Shown here in pieces: positions 17,569 to 25,584 of a stretch of DNA of 64,000 nucleotides. The notes under the pieces are model-generated. The model saw only the letters and a program-made list of their open reading frames with translations, did not search any database and was not told the origin of the DNA. Made by a program: the position numbers and the translations under genes. This DNA comes from JAJEEA01 sp965243615 (GTDB lineage: Bacteria; Acidobacteriota; Vicinamibacteria; Vicinamibacterales; UBA8438): positions 4,030,001 to 4,094,000 of the forward strand of contig CBDEVO010000003.1 in NCBI GenBank assembly GCA_965243615.1, given 5' to 3'. Position 1 is the first letter of the stretch. Every line of letters starts with the position of its first letter.

Positions 17569-18845
17569 CGACTCTCCCCCTCCAGGGCGGCGGCAGCCGC
17601 CCGCGGCGCCGCCTCGTCCCCGAGCTGCGCCGACAACTGGTGCAGGAACAGCCCCACGTCGGTCACGATGCCCGCGGTCTGCGACGATCCGCGGTCGGCG
17701 AGCTTCGTCACCACCGCGGGGTTGATGTCCACGCAGACCACGCGCACCCAGGCCGGCAGCATGTTGCCGACCCCGATGCTGTGGAGCATGGACGACAGCA
17801 TGATCACGAGCTTCGCGCCGTGCAGCATCTCGGCGTAACGTTCCTGGGCCTCGACGAGGTCCATCAGGGTGTCGGGCAGCGGCCCGTCGTCCCTGATGCT
17901 GCCCGCGAGCACGTACGGCACGTCGTGCGCGATCAGGTCGTGCATGACGCCGGAGCGCAGGTGCCCCTGCTCGACGGCGTTGCGGAGGCCGCCGACGCGG
18001 CGGATCGCGTTGATGGCCCGCATGTGGTTCTTGTGGCCCTCGTCGACGGCGACGCCAGCGTCGAGATCCACCCCGAGCGACGTGCCGAAGAAGGCGTGCT
18101 CGACGTCGTGCACGGCAAGCGCGTTCCCCGCGAGCAGCCCGTCGACCCACCCCCGCCGGACGAGCCGGCTCAGGTAGTCGCCGCCGCCGCTGTGCACCAC
18201 CACCGGCCCCGCCACCACCACGATGCGTCCGCCGTCCGCCTTCACGGCCCGCATCATGCCGACGACGCGCGACACGCTGACCTCCACCCGGCGCTCGGTC
18301 GAGACGTCGCCGGTCATGAACGCGAAGCCGAGGCGGTCGCGTTCCTGGAACTCCGGCAGGACCCGGATGCCGTCCAGCCCGCACACGACCTGCTCTCCGC
18401 GGCGGACGTCCCTCAGCTTGCGGCACGCCGCGCGGCCGTCGCGCACCACCACCACCGCGTCCATCCGCTGGTGCTCCACGTCCACCCAGCGGCCGCCGTG
18501 GCGAACCTGGGTCCGGTGGTTCGTGGTCGAGTAGAAGTCGTCGGGGACGAAGCCCTCGCCGGCCTCCTCGAGCCGCGCCTCGCGCTGCGGGCGGGGATGG
18601 CATCCGAGGGGGATCAGCTCCTCGACGAGCTCGCGGAGACCCTCGCGGGTGTCCGCGGTGACCTGCATCTCGAGCTGCGAGAACTCCTCGTTGGTGCGGC
18701 CGATGGTGAAGCGGAGCACGTGGTAGCGGGCGCCGCGCTCGATGACCTTGTCGAAGACCGCGGCGAGCAGCCGCGAGTCGATGAGGTGGCCCTCCGCCTC
18801 GACGATCTCGCTGAACGATTCCGGGGCGCTGTTTCCGGGTGTCAC
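17565..18845 (-). CDS. TIGR00300/COG1915 family protein, archaeal-type ornithine cyclodeaminase
   Basis: This 426-residue protein belongs to TIGR00300 (LOR/SDH-like conserved region). Segments such as GHLIDSRLLAAVFDKVIERGARYHVLRF, GRTNEEFSQLEMQVTAD, VVHSGGGDYLSRLVRRGWVDGLLAGNALAVHDVEHAFFGTSLG and VCVDINPAVVTKLADRGS are strongly family-like. Archaeal members have been described as an ornithine cyclodeaminase (ornithine to proline plus ammonia), and the domain also forms the C-terminal part of cyanobacterial AgrE; I infer a similar reaction here. The start is GTG at 18845, 11 bp after the thrC stop. Its place inside a threonine/lysine operon is unexpected, so a different amino-acid substrate is possible. 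Confidence 0.75.
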   Translation of the reverse strand: MTPGNSAPESFSEIVEAEGHLIDSRLLAAVFDKVIERGARYHVLRFTIGRTNEEFSQLEMQVTADTREGLRELVEELIPLGCHPRPQREARLEEAGEGFVPDDFYSTTNHRTQVRHGGRWVDVEHQRMDAVVVVRDGRAACRKLRDVRRGEQVVCGLDGIRVLPEFQERDRLGFAFMTGDVSTERRVEVSVSRVVGMMRAVKADGGRIVVVAGPVVVHSGGGDYLSRLVRRGWVDGLLAGNALAVHDVEHAFFGTSLGVDLDAGVAVDEGHKNHMRAINAIRRVGGLRNAVEQGHLRSGVMHDLIAHDVPYVLAGSIRDDGPLPDTLMDLVEAQERYAEMLHGAKLVIMLSSMLHSIGVGNMLPAWVRVVCVDINPAVVTKLADRGSSQTAGIVTDVGLFLHQLSAQLGDEAAPRAAAAALEGESR

Positions 18846-18856
18846 CGCGCACGCTC

Positions 18857-20107
18857 TCAGGAATGGACCGGCTGCGCCGTCCGCGAGGCCATGAACGCCT
18901 CGAACTCCCGCAACGACCGTCCGATGTGCGTCGATTCGGTGGGGTGATCGGCCATGACGTGGGCGGTCTTGTACCCGTTGCCGGTGATGCAGACGACGAT
19001 GGACTCGTCCTTCGGGATCGCCCCGGTCTTCAGCAGATTGATGGTGGCGGCGAGGGTCGTGCCGCCGGCCGGCTCGGTGAAGATGCCCTCGGTGCGCGCC
19101 AGCAGGGCGATGGCGTCGAGGATCTCCGCGTCGGTCGCCCGCGCCCCGGTTCCCCCGCTGCCCCGCACCGTCTGGAGCACCTGGTGCCCGTCGGCGGGGT
19201 TGCCGATGGCGATCGACTTCGCGATGGTGGCGGGCCGCACCGGCTCCGGGTACTCGGCCCCGCTCTCGAGGGCGTTGACGACCGGCGCGCATCCCGCCGC
19301 CTGCGCCGCGTGGATCTTCGGCAGCTCTCCCTCGGCGAGCCCCACCTCGCGGAGCTCGCGGAACGCCCGCCCGATGCGCGGCAGCAGGGTGCCGCCGGCC
19401 ACCGGCGAGACGAGGTGCCGCGGATAGCGCCACCCCAGTTGCTCGACGATCTCGAAGCCGCAGGTCTTGGCGCCCTCGGCGTAGTAGCTGCGCAGGTTGA
19501 TGTTGGCGAACGCCCAGCCGTACCGTTCGCCGGCCTGGGTGCACAGGCGGTTCACGTCGTCGTAGGTGCCGTCGATCTTCACGATGTGGGGGCCGGCAAC
19601 GGCCGAGCCCAGGATCTTGCCCGGCTCCAGGTCGTGGGGAATGAACACGTAGCACGTCAGGCCGAGCCGCGCCGCGTGCGCGGCGACGCTGTTGCCGAGG
19701 TTGCCGGTCGACGCGCAGCCCAGGGTATCGAACCCGAGCTCGACGGCGCGGGTGGCGGCCACCGGCACGACGCGGTCCTTGTAGGACAGCGTGGGGTGGT
19801 TCACGGAGTCGTCCTTGAGGTAGAGCTCCGCCACCCCGAGCTCACGGCCTAGCCGCTGCGCGCGCACCAGCGGCGTGCATCCGGACTGGAGGCCGGTTCG
19901 GGGCTCGCCGGTGATGGGGAGCAGCTCGCGGTACCGCCAGAGGTTGCGCGGCCGCCGCGCAACGGCCTCGCGAGTGAGCGTCCGCCGCGCCGCGTCGTAG
20001 TCGTACACCGCTTCGAGCGGACCGAGGCACTGGTCGCAGACGTACAGCGCCTTGGACGGAAACCCGGTCTTGCACATCGCGCACCGCAGACCGGAAAACG
20101 CACTCAT
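18857..20107 (-). CDS. thrC: Threonine synthase
   Basis: ThrC converts O-phosphohomoserine to threonine with PLP. The 416-residue protein begins with a zinc-ribbon-like segment (LRCAMCKTG, then YVCDQCLG), followed by the PLP-fold core with the Schiff-base Lys in NHPTLSYKDRVVPVAATRA, the glycine loop GCASTGNLGNSVAAHAARLG, and VVCITGNGYK. This is the class with an N-terminal ribbon, common in archaea and many non-proteobacteria. GGGAGGA precedes the ATG at 20107. It is 133 bp after hom. No homoserine kinase (thrB), which makes its substrate, is in the operon or elsewhere in the window. Confidence 0.95.
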   Translation of the reverse strand: MSAFSGLRCAMCKTGFPSKALYVCDQCLGPLEAVYDYDAARRTLTREAVARRPRNLWRYRELLPITGEPRTGLQSGCTPLVRAQRLGRELGVAELYLKDDSVNHPTLSYKDRVVPVAATRAVELGFDTLGCASTGNLGNSVAAHAARLGLTCYVFIPHDLEPGKILGSAVAGPHIVKIDGTYDDVNRLCTQAGERYGWAFANINLRSYYAEGAKTCGFEIVEQLGWRYPRHLVSPVAGGTLLPRIGRAFRELREVGLAEGELPKIHAAQAAGCAPVVNALESGAEYPEPVRPATIAKSIAIGNPADGHQVLQTVRGSGGTGARATDAEILDAIALLARTEGIFTEPAGGTTLAATINLLKTGAIPKDESIVVCITGNGYKTAHVMADHPTESTHIGRSLREFEAFMASRTAQPVHS

Positions 20108-20240
20108 GGACGCTCCTCCCCTTTCGCTCTCTTGCTCGGGTCCGCCGGAGCGCCGGAGCGCCGGCGCCCTTCGTGCCCGGCTCGCCAATCGCCGCCCGCG
20201 GCTCCGCGGACGCCTACGGCGCGGACCCCTGAGCCGGCGC

Positions 20241-21557
20241 TCAACCCACCGTCCCGCCGGACCGGTCGACGAACATCGGCAGCCACAACGGCGGCCGCAC
20301 GTGGAAGTCGAAGCGGGCGGCGTCGGACAGCGCCGCCGCGACAGACGCCGAGCCGCACGGCTCGAGGGTCATGACGAACGGCAGCTCGGCCTTCGGCCAC
20401 CCCGGCTCCTGCAGCACCGCATCGAGGTTGATGCCGTGGTGCGAGAAGACCTGGGCCAGGCTCGCCACGATGCCCGGACGATCGTCGATCATGAACCGCA
20501 CGTAGTGGGGGGCCTCGAACTCGCGCACCACCGGCGACGGCCCTTCCGAAGTCGGCAGCCAGCCGTTCGGCGGCGCGGCGTTGCCGCGCGCGATCGCCAT
20601 CAGGTCCGAGACGACGGCGACCGCGGTCGGTTCTCCGCCGGCCCCGAACCCGGAGAACGCGGTCTCTCCCCCGAACTGCCCATCGACGACCACGACGTTG
20701 CGGCTGCCCTCGACCCGGCCCAGCGTCGACGCCTCCGAGACCAGGGCCGGCCGCACCGCCGCGTGCAAGCCGCCCGCGTCGGGCAGAAGCTCGGCCCACG
20801 CCACCTGCCGGATGACGCATCCCAGGCGCCTGGCGTAGGCGAGATCGACGGCGTCCACCGCGGTGATCGGCTCCACCGGGATGTCGTCGACGCGCACCGC
20901 CCGGCCAAGCCCGACGCCGGCGAGAATCGCCAGCTTGGCCCGGGCGTCGCCGCCGTCGATGTCCTCGGCGGGATCCGCCTCGGCGAATCCGAGGCGCTGG
21001 GCCTCCGTCAACGCGTCCGCGAAGGACAGGCCCGCGCCCTCCATCCGGGTCAGGATGTAGTTGCAGGTGCCGTTCAGGATGCCCTGAATCCGCCGCAGGC
21101 GGTCCCCCGCCACCCCCTCCCGGAGCCCTCGGAGAATCGGGATTCCGCCCGCCACGGCGGCCTCGAACAGCAGGTGCCGGCCCCGGCGTCCCGCCTCCCG
21201 CAGCAACGCGGGTCCGCCGTGGGCGATGACCTGCTTGTTGGCGGTGACGACGGACTTGCCGGCGGCCAGCGCCTGCTCGATCCAGGCCCGGGCCGGGTCC
21301 TGCCCGCCGATCAGCTCGACGATGACGTCCACCGGGCTGTCGAGGAGGGCCTGGAACGAGTCGGTCCAGACCACGTCGGGTCCCACCCAGTCGACGCGCT
21401 TGCGGGCCACGTCGCGGTTGCAGACGTGCGTCACCCGCACGCCCGGGTGCGCGCCGTCGGCGAGGATGCGGGCTACCGCACGGCCCACGGTTCCGAACCC
21501 CGCGATACCCACGGTGCACCCGCACCCGGTCGGTCGACTGGCCGTCACCACGTTCAT
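20241..21557 (-). CDS. hom: Homoserine dehydrogenase
   Basis: Hom reduces aspartate semialdehyde to homoserine, the commitment step to threonine and methionine. The 438-residue protein has the N-terminal NAD(P)-binding motif VGIAGFGTVGRAVARIL, the VTANKQVIAHGG segment, GILNGTCNYILTRM with AQRLGFAEADPAEDIDGGDARAKLAILA, and a C-terminal ACT domain (VRFMIDDRPGIVASLAQVFSHHGINL) for feedback control. The ATG at 21557 is preferred to an in-frame TTG at 21569, whose bases border the T-run of a terminator. No Shine-Dalgarno is visible. It is the first gene of the hom-thrC-COG1915-lysC-asd operon and sits directly after an attenuator-like leader. Confidence 0.95.
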   Translation of the reverse strand: MNVVTASRPTGCGCTVGIAGFGTVGRAVARILADGAHPGVRVTHVCNRDVARKRVDWVGPDVVWTDSFQALLDSPVDVIVELIGGQDPARAWIEQALAAGKSVVTANKQVIAHGGPALLREAGRRGRHLLFEAAVAGGIPILRGLREGVAGDRLRRIQGILNGTCNYILTRMEGAGLSFADALTEAQRLGFAEADPAEDIDGGDARAKLAILAGVGLGRAVRVDDIPVEPITAVDAVDLAYARRLGCVIRQVAWAELLPDAGGLHAAVRPALVSEASTLGRVEGSRNVVVVDGQFGGETAFSGFGAGGEPTAVAVVSDLMAIARGNAAPPNGWLPTSEGPSPVVREFEAPHYVRFMIDDRPGIVASLAQVFSHHGINLDAVLQEPGWPKAELPFVMTLEPCGSASVAAALSDAARFDFHVRPPLWLPMFVDRSGGTVG

Positions 21558-21567
21558 GCGACTGTGC

Positions 21568-21599
21568 AAAAAAAAACCACCATCCGGTGTGGATGATGG
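21568..21599 (-). terminator. Intrinsic terminator in the hom leader (attenuator)
   Basis: On the minus strand CCATCATCC (21599-21591), loop ACACC and GGATGGTGG (21585-21577) form a 9-bp stem with one G-U pair, followed by nine T residues (21576-21568). It ends 10 nt before the hom ATG, so it can only act as a conditional terminator of the operon. ATGGTGGT within the 3' arm (21583-21576) is complementary to ACCACCAT in the leader-peptide Thr codons (21670-21663), a possible antiterminator pairing. Confidence 0.8.
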
Positions 21600-21631
21600 C
21601 TGGTCGGACCCTTGCCGGCTCTCCGGCTACA

Positions 21632-21703
21632 TCACCCACTGTGCCCGCGCGGAGCGGGCGCCATGGTGGTCATCGCAACCGGAGCCGTCATGTTCTCTGT
21701 CAT
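21632..21703 (-). CDS. Thr/Met-rich leader peptide of the hom operon
   Basis: A 23-residue frame starts at ATG 21703 and ends at TGA 21634-21632, inside the transcribed leader of hom. It carries four Thr and four Met codons, including a Met-Thr-Thr-Met run (21673-21662); the N-terminus reads MTENMTAPVAMTTM. Both amino acids are end products of the pathway this operon encodes. Its position between a promoter and an intrinsic terminator fits a ribosome-stalling attenuator. The Shine-Dalgarno is weak (CAGG). TCGGACCC before it (21716-21709) and GGGTCCGA after it (21611-21604) can pair and enclose the peptide. Confidence 0.6.
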   Translation of the reverse strand: MTENMTAPVAMTTMAPAPRGHSG

Positions 21704-21747
21704 GGCCTGGGTCCGAACTTGCTGAACGCCCTCTGATCAACAGCGTA

Positions 21748-21776
21748 TTCTAGCCGTTCCCCGCGCGGCCGTCAAC
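21748..21776 (-). promoter_or_regulatory. sigma70-type promoter of the hom operon
   Basis: On the minus strand TTGACG (21776-21771), a 17-bp spacer and TAGAAT (21753-21748) each match five of six consensus bases. Start is predicted near 21741, giving a leader of about 185 nt that holds the peptide and the terminator. Confidence 0.8.
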
Positions 21777-21916
21777 ACCGAGCCGCGTGCGAGACCCGCC
21801 GGCCGGGGGCGCGACGGCTTCCGGCCCGGCGGTCCGCCCCAGGGGCGTTCCCGGCCGATTCGCTCCCGGTCCGCCACGGCGCCGAAGGGCCGGCCGCGGA
21901 GCGGGCGGCGCGCCGG

Positions 21917-21945
21917 TTGACACCCGCGGGACCGAGGAGTAGTAT
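21917..21945 (+). promoter_or_regulatory. sigma70-type promoter of the murQ operon
   Basis: TTGACA (21917-21922), a 17-bp spacer and TAGTAT (21940-21945). Start is predicted near 21952, about 23 nt before the murQ ATG. It diverges from the hom promoter about 140 bp away. Confidence 0.8.
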
Positions 21946-21974
21946 CCGCCGCACCCTTCGTCGGGGTGCGTCTC

Positions 21975-22907
21975 ATGCCGAAGCGCTCCAAGTGGCAGTC
22001 TCTTCCCACCGAAGCCATCAACCCCCGCTCCATCGCGATAGACCAGGCCTCCACCGAAGAAATCGCCGAGCTGATGCTCAAGGAGGACCGCCGGGTCATC
22101 AAGGCGGTACAGCGCGAGCAGGAGCGCATCGTCATCGCCGCCGGTCTGATCACCGAGGCGTTCCGCAAGGGCGGCCGGCTCGTCTTTGTAGGCGCGGGCA
22201 CCAGCGGGCGGCTCGGCGTGCTGGAGGCGGCGGAGATGCCGCCGACGTTCAGCACGCCGGCCCAGCTCGTGCAGGCGATCATGGCGGGGGGGCGCGAGGC
22301 ATTCTTCAAGTCGCGGGAAGGGGTCGAGGACAACTTCGAGGAGGGGGGGCGGGCGGTCCGGCGGCTGCGACTGTCGAGCAAGGACGTCCTCGTCGGGATA
22401 TCCGCCAGCGGCATGACCCAGTTCGTGCGGGGGGCGTTGACGCGGGCGCGGCGGGCGGGGGTGAAGATCGTTTTCGTCACGTGCTGGCCGGGAAGCGAGC
22501 TGCAGACGTTCGTCGACGTCATCATCGCCCCCGAGGTGGGACCCGAGGTCATCGCCGGCTCGACCCGGTTGAAGGCGGGCACGGCGACGAAGATGGTGCT
22601 CAACATGCTGACTACCATCTCGATGGTGCACATCGGCAAGACCTACGGCAACCTGATGGTGGACGTGCAGACGGGCTCGGAACAGCGCCGGAGCCGGGCC
22701 CGCAACATCATCACGACGGTGACCGGCCTCGACTACGACGCGGCCGGGCTGCTGCTGGGGCGGGCGAAGTGGAACGTCAAGGCCGCCATCGTGATGGGGA
22801 AGACCGGCGACACCTACGCCAAGGCCCTCGCCCGCATCCGGCGCGCCGGGAACCTCGTCCGCCGGGCCATCGGCGAGGACGCGTTCCCGCGTTCCGCCCG
22901 GGGGTGA
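21975..22907 (+). CDS. murQ: N-acetylmuramic acid 6-phosphate etherase
   Basis: MurQ cleaves the lactyl ether of MurNAc-6-phosphate to give GlcNAc-6-phosphate and lactate during peptidoglycan recycling. The 310-residue SIS-domain protein shows LPTEAINPRSIAIDQASTEEIAELMLKEDRRV at its N-terminus, the sugar-phosphate binding loop FVGAGTSGRLGVLEAAEMPPTF, GISASGMTQFVRGAL, and the family motif GSTRLKAGTATKMVLNMLTTISM. The ATG at 21975 is chosen over an in-frame GTG at 21966. It leads a plus-strand operon with two SSS symporters and a serine hydrolase, which suggests that imported muropeptides feed into it. An anhydro-MurNAc kinase (anmK) is not in the window. Confidence 0.93.
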   Translation: MPKRSKWQSLPTEAINPRSIAIDQASTEEIAELMLKEDRRVIKAVQREQERIVIAAGLITEAFRKGGRLVFVGAGTSGRLGVLEAAEMPPTFSTPAQLVQAIMAGGREAFFKSREGVEDNFEEGGRAVRRLRLSSKDVLVGISASGMTQFVRGALTRARRAGVKIVFVTCWPGSELQTFVDVIIAPEVGPEVIAGSTRLKAGTATKMVLNMLTTISMVHIGKTYGNLMVDVQTGSEQRRSRARNIITTVTGLDYDAAGLLLGRAKWNVKAAIVMGKTGDTYAKALARIRRAGNLVRRAIGEDAFPRSARG

Positions 22908-22996
22908 GCCGCTCCGCCCCGCGGGACCGGCCGCCCGGAGGCGCGCCGCTCCCGGGGACGTCCGGCGCGTGACCGGACTCCTCCCCACCTGCCTTC

Positions 22997-24520
22997 ATGA
23001 GCCTGCTCGACCTCCTGGTCATCGTCGTCTACATGACGGGGACCCTCTCGCTGGGCCTCGTCCTCGCGCGCGGCCAGACGACTGTCCGCGACTACTTCGC
23101 GGCCGGCCGGCGGGCGCCGTGGGGCGTGGTGATGGCGTCCATCGTCGCGACGGAGACGAGCACCGCGACCCTCGTCAGCGTCCCGGGGTTCGCCTTCGGG
23201 ACCGACCTGACCTTCCTGCAGCTCGTCTTCGGCTACCTCGCGGGAAGGGCGATCATCACCGTGCTCCTGCTGCCGGGCTACTTTCGGGGCGAGTATCTGA
23301 CCGTCTACCAGATCCTCGCGGAGCGCTTCGATGCCGGCGTGGGCCGCGTCGCCGCCACCATCTTCCTCGCGACCCGGAACCTCGCGGACGGCCTCCGGCT
23401 CATGGCCGCGGGGCTCGTGCTCGGGGCGGCCCTCCTGACGTGGCCGGCCGCCGGCGCCGCCGCGGGCGCGCTGGCCCCGGGGCTCGCGCCGTCCACCACC
23501 CTGCTCGTCCTGTCGATCGTGGCGATGGGCGCGGTCACCACCGCCTATACCTTCCGCGGCGGGCTGACCGCGGTGCTGTGGACGGACATGGTGCAGCTCG
23601 CGGTGTACCTGGGGGGCTCGGTCCTCGCGGCGTTCGTCCTCGTCGACCTCATCCCGGGCGGCTGGCCGGAGGTGACCGCGGCCGGCTCCGCGGCGGGCCG
23701 GTTCCGCCTGCTCGACTTCTCCCCGGACCCGACCCGGAGCTACACGTTCTGGTCGGGTCTGGTCGGGGGGGCGTGCCTCACCGTCTCCACCCACGGCACC
23801 GATCAGCTCATCGTGCAGCGGTACCTGTGCAGCCGCTCCCGGGACGCGGCTGGCCGGGCCCTGCTCTGGAGCGGGGTCGTGGTCCTCGCGCAGTTCGCGC
23901 TCTTCCTCGTCATCGGGGTCATGCTCTACGTCTACTACACCGGCCACGCCCCGGAGGTGCTGGCGGCGCTGTCGCCGGCTGGAGCGGTCCAGACCGATCG
24001 CGTCTTCCCGACGTTCATCGTCACCGAGCTGCCGGCGGGCGTGCGGGGCCTGATGGTCGCCGCGGTCGTCGCGGCAGCGATGTCCACGCTCTCGTCCTCG
24101 CTGACCGCGTCGGCGTCGACCACCCTGGCCGACTTCTATCTGCCCGCCACCGGCGGACGCCGCTCCCCCCGGCACTATCTCGCGGTGGCCCGCCGCGCCA
24201 CCGTGATCTGGGGTGCCGTGCAGGTGGCCGTGGCCCTCGCCGCGATTCCCGTCTCGCAGAGCATCGTCGACGAGGTGCTGGGCATCTCGTCGTTCACGAA
24301 CGGCCTCATCCTCGGCGTCTTCCTCCTGGGCATCGCCGGCTACCGCCGCAACGCCACGGCGTACGCCGGGATTGCGGTCGGCGCCGGCGTGATGCTGGCG
24401 GTCCGGCTGTTCACGAGCGTTTCCTGGCAGTGGTACGTCCTCATCGGCGCCGCGGTGACGATCGTGGCGGGATGGACGGCGGACCGCAACGCCGCGAGGG
24501 AGGCCCCGGGCGATGGATAG
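22997..24520 (+). CDS. Sodium:solute symporter (SSS family), putative muropeptide-sugar transporter
   Basis: This 507-residue inner-membrane protein shows about 13 hydrophobic segments in the SSS (SLC5) pattern, with DYFAAGRRAPWGVVMASIVATETSTATLV near the N-terminus, TAYTFRGGLTAVLWTDMVQ in the middle, and the sodium-site region VVAAAMSTLSSSLTASAST near residues 355-373. It imports a solute with Na+. Its place between murQ and a serine hydrolase suggests a MurNAc or anhydro-MurNAc substrate; the substrate is inference. The ATG follows murQ by 89 bp, and its 3' end overlaps the next gene by 8 bp. Confidence 0.8.
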   Translation: MSLLDLLVIVVYMTGTLSLGLVLARGQTTVRDYFAAGRRAPWGVVMASIVATETSTATLVSVPGFAFGTDLTFLQLVFGYLAGRAIITVLLLPGYFRGEYLTVYQILAERFDAGVGRVAATIFLATRNLADGLRLMAAGLVLGAALLTWPAAGAAAGALAPGLAPSTTLLVLSIVAMGAVTTAYTFRGGLTAVLWTDMVQLAVYLGGSVLAAFVLVDLIPGGWPEVTAAGSAAGRFRLLDFSPDPTRSYTFWSGLVGGACLTVSTHGTDQLIVQRYLCSRSRDAAGRALLWSGVVVLAQFALFLVIGVMLYVYYTGHAPEVLAALSPAGAVQTDRVFPTFIVTELPAGVRGLMVAAVVAAAMSTLSSSLTASASTTLADFYLPATGGRRSPRHYLAVARRATVIWGAVQVAVALAAIPVSQSIVDEVLGISSFTNGLILGVFLLGIAGYRRNATAYAGIAVGAGVMLAVRLFTSVSWQWYVLIGAAVTIVAGWTADRNAAREAPGDG

Positions 24521-25580
24521 GCGCTCCGCCTTCGCACCGGTCGGACGGCTCATCGACGACGCGGTGCACCGGCGCGCCTTTCCCTGCGCCGCCGTCGAGG
24601 TCGGCGGCGGCGCGGGCCCGATCTGGAGCCATGCCGCCGGCGCCCTGTCGTACGACGCCGGGGCCGAGCCGGCAACGCTCGACACCGTCTTCGATCTCGC
24701 GTCCCTGACGAAGGTGCTCGCGACCACGACGGCCCTCATGCGGCTCGTCGACGCCGGGGCCGTATCCCTGGCCGACCGCGTCGGGAGCCGGCTCGGCGAG
24801 TGGCGCGGCGGCGGCCGCGACGCGGCGACCGTCGCCGATCTGCTGGAGCACGCCGGCGGCCTGACCGCCCATCTGCCGTTCTTCCGGGACCACCGCGGGC
24901 GCCGCGACTACCAGCACGCCATCTGCACCCTGCCCCTGGAGCACCCGCCGCGGACGCGGTCCGTCTACAGCGACCTGGGGTTCATCCTCCTCGCGTTCAT
25001 CGCCGCCGACGCGGCCGGGGCCGGCCTCGACCAGCAGTTCGACGAGGTCGCGGGCCGCCTCGGGATCGCCGATCTGCGCTTCCGCCCCCCCGCCGCGTGG
25101 CGTTCGCGGACGGCGCCGACCGAGGTCGACCCGTGGCGGGGCCGCCTGCTGCGCGGCGAGGTGCACGACGAGAACGCCTGGGCCCTCGGCGGCGTCGCGG
25201 GGCACGCCGGCCTCTTCGGCACCGCCCCGGCGGTGGGCCGCTTCGCCCGGGCCGTCCTGGAGACGCTGCAGGGGCGGCCGCGGCTGGCCCGCCCGGAGAC
25301 CCTCGCGCGGTTCGTGCGGCGCGGCCGCGTCGCCGGCAGCTCGCGCGCGCTGGGGTGGGATACGATGCTCGTCACCTCGTCGTGCGGGCGGTCGCTGTCT
25401 CCCGCCGCCTTCGGGCACACCGGCTTCACCGGCACGTCCCTGTGGGTGGACCCGGTGCAGGATCTGTACGTGGTGCTGCTGACCAACCGGGTCCATCCGA
25501 CCCGGACCAACGACGCGATTCTCCAGGTGCGCCCCGCCGTGCACGATGCGGTGGTCCACGCCCTGACCCGCGGGAGCTGA
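24513..25580 (+). CDS. Beta-lactamase family serine hydrolase
   Basis: The 355-residue protein is of the class C beta-lactamase / penicillin-binding type. It has the catalytic SxxK motif as S64-LTK-67 (FDLASLTKVLATT), a YxN-like YSD (RSVYSDLGF) and a KTG-equivalent HTG (FGHTGFTGTSLWVD). GGVAGHAGLFGTA is also typical. No signal peptide is evident, so it may be cytoplasmic. In the murQ operon it probably acts on muropeptides or a related ester/amide; resistance to beta-lactams should not be assumed. It overlaps the upstream symporter by 8 bp and ends 4 bp before the next symporter, so the genes are tightly coupled. Confidence 0.8.
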   Translation: MDRRSAFAPVGRLIDDAVHRRAFPCAAVEVGGGAGPIWSHAAGALSYDAGAEPATLDTVFDLASLTKVLATTTALMRLVDAGAVSLADRVGSRLGEWRGGGRDAATVADLLEHAGGLTAHLPFFRDHRGRRDYQHAICTLPLEHPPRTRSVYSDLGFILLAFIAADAAGAGLDQQFDEVAGRLGIADLRFRPPAAWRSRTAPTEVDPWRGRLLRGEVHDENAWALGGVAGHAGLFGTAPAVGRFARAVLETLQGRPRLARPETLARFVRRGRVAGSSRALGWDTMLVTSSCGRSLSPAAFGHTGFTGTSLWVDPVQDLYVVLLTNRVHPTRTNDAILQVRPAVHDAVVHALTRGS

Positions 25581-25584
25581 CGCC

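Noticed and set aside
24513..25580. Antibiotic-resistance beta-lactamase
   Set aside because: It has SxxK and related motifs, but no signal peptide and it lies in a murQ operon. A wall-recycling role fits better than resistance.
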